From positions 2,513,783 to 2,577,782 of the forward strand of contig BCIM01000001.1 in assembly GCA_039545315.1 (NCBI GenBank): 64,000 nucleotides of DNA, in the 5' to 3' direction. The notes under the pieces are model-generated. The model had not been told where the DNA came from, searched no databases, and was given only the letters and a program-made list of their open reading frames with translations. This DNA comes from Kondoa malvinella (taxonomy: Eukaryota > Basidiomycota > Agaricostilbomycetes > Agaricostilbales > Kondoaceae). The first letter of the stretch is position 1. Every line of letters begins with the position of its first letter. A program made the position numbers and the translations under genes. Positions 57,140 through 64,000 of the stretch are shown piece after piece.

Positions 57140-58588
57140 ATGAATCCTCTCTCGGGTGCTCGATCGCTCCAATCTCCTCCGCCCAAAGCGCTGCCTATCG
57201 TCGCAAGTTCTCATCTTCAGCCGACGATCATAGATGACGCCGAAAGGATTGCTTCCGCTGAGCGGTTTGTAGAGCATCTCAAGAAGCAATTGCACGACGA
57301 TCGCTTCCCCAATCTTGCCAAGACTCTGGGCTTGACCAAAGCTTCTGCGAAAGAACTACAGACTCTTAAAGGCCATCTCATCAAAGGAGCCCAAGAATCC
57401 GTACAGGGTCATACGGACTGGTTGAAAGACATCCATTATGCTCCAACCACGACCTACGGTTCTGCCCTTGGCTGCGAATATGGCCGACCGCATTTCCTTT
57501 TGGCTTACCACGAGGTGGGCTCAATTACTTATTTCAGGCGATGATAATGAGGTGATATCCAGGTCGATGCCGCAACAAAGCTCGTCAGCGACATGATTAA
57601 CTCATTGATGAGTACTGGCGATCGCTTGGACAAGTTGCGCGAGCTAGTACGTTTGATAATCAATCCGAAATGCCTTTATTGACCCGCCGTCGAATAGTCG
57701 CTGGAGCTGTGTAACTGGACCATGTGCATCAGATCTCTGGGTTCCGATAGCTCGCAACGCCACTGTGGTCACAGCCCTGTATGGCAACATTTGAAGGCTC
57801 AAGCCGTACGAGAAGAGATCGATCGTGACAATCTGGGCAAAATTGGTCAATATGGGCATCATAACCTTTTCAACGCCATCAATTTGGTTCGGGCGGACAT
57901 GAGCTCACTTCTCCAAGGACTTGACGAGTTTACTTTGGGTAAAGCATGCTGGCGAACGCACGAGACCTTCTTCAAAGGCGCACAAGCCGTGCGTACTTGT
58001 TTTGGATTATTCTAAACATGCTGATGATATCTTCCTTCCAGATTCTTAACAGATACAATGCCTCTTCTTTGATCTTTGAATGGGCCAAAGAAGAGCTTCA
58101 TCCTGAGGGAGTAGTGCATGATTTTGAGCACAGCACCAGCAAGAAAGTCACGGATTACCTCAAGGTAAGGAAGTGATGCTCGAATCTGCTTAGACTAATA
58201 GACACTTTCGCGCTAGTCATTGTATTCTCTGCTAAAAGAGGATGTAAGTTGCGCCTACCAAGCCACTGATTTCGCTGATGCCCTTGTATAGGCACTCAAG
58301 ACTGCTATCTCATTGATTCACGGTCATGGCTCTCAGATCAAGGATCATCTCGAGCAGCTGCGGGAAAAGCTCGAAGCAGAACTTGGTCAAATCATCAAGA
58401 CTCTGCAAGATCTCATCAATGGCAAATTTCACCCCTTTCACCCAATGGTAGTAGTCCAACGCATCAGCACCTGGCCTGGGCGTGCTGCTGAGCTGGTCAA
58501 GCCACAATCACTGACCGCGCCAAACAGACCCGAATTACCAAGGACGCCTGCAGAGCATAGTCTCACTCGACATAAGTATCAAGCTTAG
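57140..58588 (+). CDS. Helical hypothetical protein
   Basis: No family is recognised. ATG 57140 begins MNPLSGARSLQSPPPKALPI; about seven exons end at TAG 58586-58588. Predicted helices include ERIASAERFVEHLKKQLHDD, SAKELQTLKGHLIKGAQESV, DMINSLMSTGDRLDKLREL, NAINLVRADMSSLLQGLDEF and IKDHLEQLREKLEAELGQII, so much of the protein is likely coiled coil. Two aromatic-rich patches (SLELCNWTMCIRSLGSD; KACWRTHETFFKGAQ) break the helices. A short exon of about 25 nt near 58218-58243 (SLYSLLKED) is needed to keep the frame. About 380 residues, no leader or membrane span. It is divergent from CSN3, with about 380 bp between the starts. Confidence 0.62.
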
Positions 58589-58791
58589 AAGCACGACTGC
58601 AGTATAGGCTTTTGCCGAATAAAGCTGTTCATAGTACTAGTCGCTTCAGATCGTTTCGTGAATAGACTGTAGAGACTGTTGACCTTGCTCGACCGTAACC
58701 CTCCTGCCGCTTGAGGAGCCTTTGCAAATCACGGCATGCAGCGATAATTAGACTAGAGACACTGCATCGGCAGTCAACACCTTTCCTCTAA

Positions 58792-61627
58792 ATGGAACGA
58801 ATCAATGCAAATCCGCCCATCTTGCGAGCGGAAATCGCTAGGTGCGTCGGCTATCGTTGCAGGTGGCTATAGCTGATACGGTCTGCTCAGGGAGGCGAAA
58901 CAGCTGTCTGGAGATCTCAAGTAAGCTCGTTGCTGCATATTTGAAAGTGCAGTGTTGATCATGCATTTCGCCTCTAGGGAACTGGTCAGTCTTCGCTGCC
59001 TTAATCACTGCTCCGTATGCTCATCTTGGTATATTGACGGTTAGGTCAAATCCAAAGATCTATCGTCACGAGATGTCGACTTCGCTCGCAACAATCTCCG
59101 ACGTAAATACGAGGCCATCATCTTCCCGTCAGCTGGGACCAAGACAAGCAGCTCGAGCTCGTCTACACGCTCACTGGATACGATTAATCTGCTCTGGACC
59201 GATACGAGCCATCAATTCATTCATCGCTACAGACAACGCATAGCACAGCTAGACAAAAGCCGAAGCAAAGCATCCCCGAACAAGCGCAATAATGCTGGAG
59301 GAGCCGGCAGACGAAAGCTGGTCCATGCTTTACGATCGTTCCTCTCCGCGGAATCAGCTTATTGGGTCGATCTGCTTGTTCGTATGATTACGCTCCACGG
59401 GGTGACTGAAGCAGCGCCGGCTATTAGAGCTCTCGGTCTGAGCACTACTGCTGGTGCTGAACGAGCTGTCGCGCCGACGCATACCACAACGGAAGCCGCA
59501 GTACAGAAAGCAGCTTCGGCACAGGCGCTTTTGATGTGTCACCGAGCTTTGATCTACTGTGGTGATCTTGCGCGCTATCAAGAGCTGTATGCGGAGAGCG
59601 AGGTAAAAGGATCAGGGGGTCAGCGAAGAGCTGCAACAGAAGAGCGCAGGTTGCGGAACTATGCAAAGGCGGCGGAGTGCTATCATCAGGCTAGACTATT
59701 GGTGCCCGACAATGGTTAGGATAAGCAATTTTCGGATGTGAGGCTGTTTACTAAACCAGTGCAAACAGGCAACCCTTCGAATCAGCTTGCTGTCTTGGCT
59801 TCCTACGCAGGCGATTCGCTCTCTTCCGCATATCATTACTATCGCGCCCTTTGTGTCAAGCAAGAGTTCCCAACTGCCAGACACAATCTCGGCTTGACGT
59901 TCAACAAAGCTCTAGCCAAACCATCAGACAATGGCAAGCCGCAGTACGGAAGCGAGAAGCCGATGGACATCGCTAGTTTGAGCAGTACTGCTATGCTTGC
60001 AGAAGTGTTTCAGAAGGAGTTTGTCGCTTTGCACGGCATGTTGTTCCTGCATCGAAGGTAAATCTGTTGAATGCAAGGTACAAAGCATAACTCATTCTTG
60101 ATTTTGACAGCATCGAGGAAATAGATACTCAGCTAGAGAAGACGCTTGGTCTCTTTGCGGCAACGCTGTCGCGCCGCCTGCTGCCTTCAGAGCTCATTGT
60201 TAAGGTCGTCTGCACTTGCTTTGCCGCGTCGTGGGACAATCGCATGTTTGGAGGTATGATTTCTGCTGAAAGCACTTTCATTACTGATATTATATCAGGC
60301 GCCCAACACCACAACTCGCGGTCCAAACCAGCCTCGGGAAGCGAAACAGCCGCTACGACTGCAGAACAACAAGCTTACGAAGCGCTACTGCTCCGTGTCG
60401 TAATCGGCTTTCTGTCTGTTCTGATGACCGAATCCATCAACGCTACTACCAGCCTGCCGAACGATGAATCTTTGCCCGATGATCTGTCGAATGAAGTGCT
60501 GGCTTCCCGCATTGCGCCTGTTCTGCGTAGAGCTTTGCCTGCGTTGAGGATCGCTAGCAAATGGCTACTGTCGCACACGAATCGCCTCGCCAACGCATCT
60601 ACATTGTGGGTCAAGTATGCTCAGTTCGCCTCAACTCTGGCCAGCCGCTTTCCTGTAGCTTCTTTGCCTGCTCTGCCGGTGGACTGCGCTCTAGAAGAAA
60701 ACGTCGATATGGTCGGCTTCATGCCGCTTCACGCCATGACTGCTAGAACCCTCAACCTTGGAGAAGGAGGACTTTTTGCTAATCATCCGAATGAGGAGCA
60801 CTTGATGAGGATCGCGGACTTGTTGACGGATGCTGCTCTATTGGCTGCGAATTCCGTAAGTGGATGATGTCAATGCATTCGGTCTAGGCTGATTCATTGT
60901 CACTCTCCTTACTCACAGGCCACTCCTCTGTCTCAAGCGGCAGAAAAGTCTGAAATTTTCATTGTCAAGCAAGATCTTAACCCAGCCGCGCAGAGCTTTC
61001 CCATTCCCGACCGCTTCGCTGCCTCGCCCAAAGTGTCGCCAATGCGCTTGCTAGGTGAAATTACAGGCGTATACATGGAAGAGGAGGATGAGCTGGATTA
61101 TCTGGAAAGAGAAAGACTTGGAAGAACAGAGCCAGAAGATCTGCCAGAAGACGACGTCGTCGAATTGGCTTTTGCGGCTTCGCTTACCGATCAAGAGCAA
61201 GTCGAAGATGAGGATGAGGAAGAGAAGATGCTCTACCGCCCTCAATCTATGCAAAGGTACGCTATTCTTTCTCTATAGAAGGCTGAAGTCTGATTCAAGC
61301 GTTAGGGGCGCTATATCGCGCTCACATTCCGCTACCCAGCTCAACGGGTCCAAGCCTACGGCCGATGATCTATTGGCTCAGCTCTTCAACGGTGCACCAA
61401 ACATCAACGCAACGAGCAGCAGCACCAGTCGTTCGCCCGCGTTCAATCCGTCTGCTACGACCGCTTTCAGTGGACCTTCGATCTGGGCACCTGTCTCGTC
61501 AAACCTTCCACCACCCGGTTCGGCAGCTGGCCTAGCTTGGAATAATGCCACTCCGTCTTCCTACGGCCCGCCAGGAGCTCCGCGCGATCCGAATCGGTCT
61601 TCTTTCCATCGCATGCCAGGCACCTAG
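58792..61627 (+). CDS. EST1/SMG7-like protein (14-3-3-like TPR family)
   Basis: This family covers Est1 and Ebs1 of yeast and SMG5-7, which act in telomerase recruitment or nonsense-mediated mRNA decay. The diagnostic N-terminus is MERINANPPILRAEIAREAK, then QLSGDLKELVKSKDLSSRDV and DFARNNLRRKYEAIIFPSAG; it includes a 7-nt exon at 58978-58984. The 14-3-3-like and TPR part gives LLMCHRALIYCGDLARYQEL, NYAKAAECYHQARLLVPDNG, NPSNQLAVLASYAGDSLSSA and YHYYRALCVKQEFPTARHNL. The central helical domain is RRLLPSELIVKVVCTCFAAS onward. The C-terminal third holds an acidic segment (EEEDELDYLERERLGRTEPE) and a Ser/Asn/Pro-rich tail ending FHRMPGT, TAG 61625-61627. There is no PIN nuclease domain, so it is closer to SMG7/Ebs1 than to SMG6. 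About 850 residues. Confidence 0.85.
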
Positions 61628-62296
61628 TGGATTCAGTAACCCTCCAGCGATGGAGGCTATGCATTTCTTCTCTACGAGTATGAAGCTCTCGCGTCGGTCA
61701 ACGACCAGCTCGGCACGTTTATGGCCGGAAAGGCGTCAATGCCTGCGGACCAAACTTTTTGGCAGTTTATCAAATACCACTGAAACAAGAGTCGGAGCAG
61801 AATTGTGATCAGGCTGTAGCTTTGCCAGCGGCGGGACGGAAAGGAGCTTGAGCACAGCGAGCGTTACAGGATGTCAATCACTGGAATAGTCAACAAGTGT
61901 TCTATACTATGCACTTCCATGCAATTTATTGTGCGCTTGTTTGCGCTTTCTGGGCACATTGATTCTCTGTCTTGCTCCAGCACATTACTTTGTGCGGCAG
62001 GAAAACCAGCCAGAACCTTGGCCTGAGGTCGCGAAATGTTGTACATGATCCACATGTCTAACCTTGCATATAGACCCTACCACGTATGTTGTAGTACTTA
62101 TTTGGTCACAGAGAGGCCGCAGCCAGATAAAGGAAAGTATACCAAGGAATGACCTCGATTGGGAGAGCGTCACGTGACTTCGCGATCAAGCATCAAGAGA
62201 ATTGTATCGCCGGTGGTGTCGTGAGAGACAGGCGAAGGAGCACCAGCGACGATAGCGAATGCATTATATTTCCAATTGCTAGACGGTCCATTGCGA
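61628..62296. other. Convergent intergenic stretch, no gene seen
   Basis: About 670 bp between the EST1-like stop and the CRC1 stop. Only short frames without motifs; these are presumably the two 3' untranslated regions. Confidence 0.4.
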
Positions 62297-63842
62297 TCAT
62301 CCCATGACTTTGAGTGCAAGTTCGTACCCTGGATCAATGAAAAAGCGTCAGACAACGCTATAGAGATGGAGAGGGATGCAAAGTACCACAGAATGCCGCC
62401 CCATTTGCTGGCACCCTGTGATAACCCTTAGTATGCAGTCACTCAAACAACTACAGGACTTACGCGCGAGCCATAGCCGGTCCAAACCCTTTGAACAAAG
62501 CTTTCAGTCCATCCTGAGCTATCAGTTTCCTCGCGCAGTCCATGAAGCCAGTATAGGTGCCTTGAGGCGCTGATTGTAGGCGAGACTTGACAGTACTGTG
62601 TTTGCAGTTTGTCAGCGGATTTTTTTCTTTCTTTCCAAAAAGCTATCTCACTCCGGCGGGATAGCAACTGTTGTAAAGGCCAATAAGCTGCGCTCTGGCG
62701 AGTAGCAAAGCATAGACGTACCACTCCACATAGCTACACCAGCTAGACCTCCTGCTGCAATAATCGAGAGAATGCCAGCTTCTCTGTCGGCAGGCTTGAC
62801 GGCCTTTTTTGCAATCTCGTAGGCAGCAAAGTAGCTGTATAGTCATGAGCTGCAGTATCACGCTAAGGGGGGGTGATGGACTCACACTGCACTACCAGGC
62901 ACATCTCTCATCAAAGTCGCACCAGTCCCTCTAAACAGACTGCGCATTCCTCCTTCAGCATACAGCTTGCGCACCACATCCACTGGTCCTTTGTACATGA
63001 CATTATCACCCTGACTCTGAAGGACGACTTTAACTCTTTCCATAGGACAAGCAATAGCAGTCGTAGGAATGGCAGAAAGACCACCTGCGATCGCTAATTC
63101 CGTTTTGGACAAGTCTGGTGATATGCGATTAGGCGTAGCGGAATAGACGACTTTTTTGCCCATGTTGAAACCCCAGAAAGAAACGGCGTAGAATGGTGTG
63201 ACACCGACCAGTGGTGATGCCATGCCTTTGTACAGACTGAATACGACCACTGAGCTTTGGCAATTAACGACGAGGGTGTAAGTACCCTCTTGGACCATCT
63301 CGAGCAATGCTCTTCTTTACTACATCGATAGCGCCATTGTAAACCCCAGGAGCGGCCGTTTGTAGACGGACTTTCTGTCAGTCCGCGCATATGTTAGAGT
63401 GCATTACTCAACAATACAACCGAACTGACTGTAAGATCGAAAGGATGGCCGACAAGAACAGACATGACACCTCCAAGACCTCCAGCGACGAAAGCCTTGA
63501 CTTGTGATACTAATCGTACAAGAGCTTCAACACGCATACTGGCAGGAAGAAGAGCTCTAGACTGACCCTCTTCAGCTTTGGCTTTCCCTAGAGGTTTGGA
63601 ATCCGGTGCTTCGATGTGTCCAGCTCTAGGCGGACTCAGATCCGAGGCAGACTTGCTTGCTTCAGCATCAGGGAAGCTGGAACCGCTGATGTAGCCCTTT
63701 TTCTGTAATTCAGCTTGTTGCTGTGCTGGTACTGCTCCTGGTGTGTGAACAGGCGAGTCCGGGGCTGCCAACAGACATGTGATCAGATCTGTCTTTGGAG
63801 GTAGGGAATAAACGCACTGGCTTTGGTGGTTGTGGTAGCCAT
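62297..63842 (-). CDS. CRC1: Mitochondrial carnitine/acylcarnitine carrier
   Basis: Crc1 exchanges acylcarnitine for carnitine across the inner mitochondrial membrane, feeding acyl groups into the matrix. ATG 63842 (MATTTTKA, then an intron) precedes a Pro/Ala/Ser-rich N-terminal extension of about 90 residues not present in the yeast protein. The three carrier repeats follow: VKAFVAGGLGGVMSVLVGHP and FDLTKVRLQT; LVGVTPFYAVSFWGFNMGKK and CPMERVKVVLQSQG; IAAGGLAGVAMW and PPDTVKSRLQSAPQGTYTG. The signature SAIPTTAIACPMERVKVVLQ and GTGATLMRDVPGSAVYFAAY closely match Crc1. The end reads VPANGAAFCGYELALKVMG, TGA 62297-62299. In the third repeat the signature begins PPDTVK instead of the usual PxDxxK with a preceding Phe. 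About nine introns. Confidence 0.92.
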
Positions 63843-64000
63843 GTTGCTATGAGGTGTAGAGGAGCTCGATCAGAACTCGGTACGTGCAATGGACTTGCAG
63901 CTCACTTTCGTTAGACGGCGGTCAACAGCGAGCGACCGATATCTTTTGAGAAGAGGAAAGTTTGAATGAGGTCGAGCAGGTACAACAGCTGCTTGCGCCT
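63843..64000. other. Upstream region of CRC1 at the window edge
   Basis: Only 158 bp remain; no ORF or promoter motif can be supported. Confidence 0.3.

Overview
The window is nuclear DNA from a fungus, most likely a basidiomycete. Genes lie close together on both strands. Most are split by many short introns (about 40-60 nt, GT..AG, often with a CTGAC/CTAAC branch-like motif just before the acceptor), and exons can be as small as 7-14 nt. Many proteins are typical eukaryotic housekeeping proteins, and several hypothetical proteins have the Ser-rich, low-complexity look common in basidiomycetes. The species is not identified, and all exon models are hand-read from splice signals and frame.

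Layout. 0-9.3 kb: C-terminal part of VPS13; a small six-exon protein of unknown function; a dienelactone-hydrolase-family protein that shares a divergent promoter with the HSP104 disaggregase; an acidic Ser-rich hypothetical protein. 9.4-17.9 kb: a small unresolved gene, a Byr4/Bfa1-type mitotic-exit regulator, AP-3 sigma, a secreted GH16 beta-glucanase with Cys-rich N-terminal modules, and ribosomal protein S3. 17.9-19.6 kb: a gene-free stretch holding a 25-bp repeat pair. 19.6-32 kb: a mitochondrial m-AAA protease subunit with an unusual insertion, a large DENN-domain protein, SWC4/DMAP1 and the splicing factor CLF1. 32-37.4 kb: a large unrecognised protein with a C2H2-like finger, then a PHD plus winged-helix protein that resembles the C-terminal half of the meiotic protein Hop1.

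37.4-41.8 kb is the most accessory-looking part. It has few convincing genes, a candidate membrane protein, an organelle-like tRNA-Pro(UGG) followed by GC-rich palindromes (a possible mitochondrial insertion), and an F-box pseudogene broken by frame changes including a 26-bp tandem duplication. 41.8-49.2 kb: a Ser-rich hypothetical protein, an adaptin-binding p34/Irc6-like protein, and the DEAH helicase PRP22. 49.2-54 kb is gene-poor: a small secreted protein, a small Cys-rich protein, and weakly supported ORFs. 54-64 kb: a single-CCCH zinc-finger protein, COP9 signalosome subunit 3, a helical hypothetical protein, an EST1/SMG7-like protein with a 7-nt exon, and the mitochondrial carnitine carrier CRC1.

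There is no operon-like logic. Functional themes recur only by chance: splicing (CLF1, PRP22), vesicle traffic (VPS13, AP-3 sigma, adaptin-binding p34, DENN) and mitochondria (m-AAA, CRC1). I found no CRISPR array, intact transposon or obvious biosynthetic cluster.
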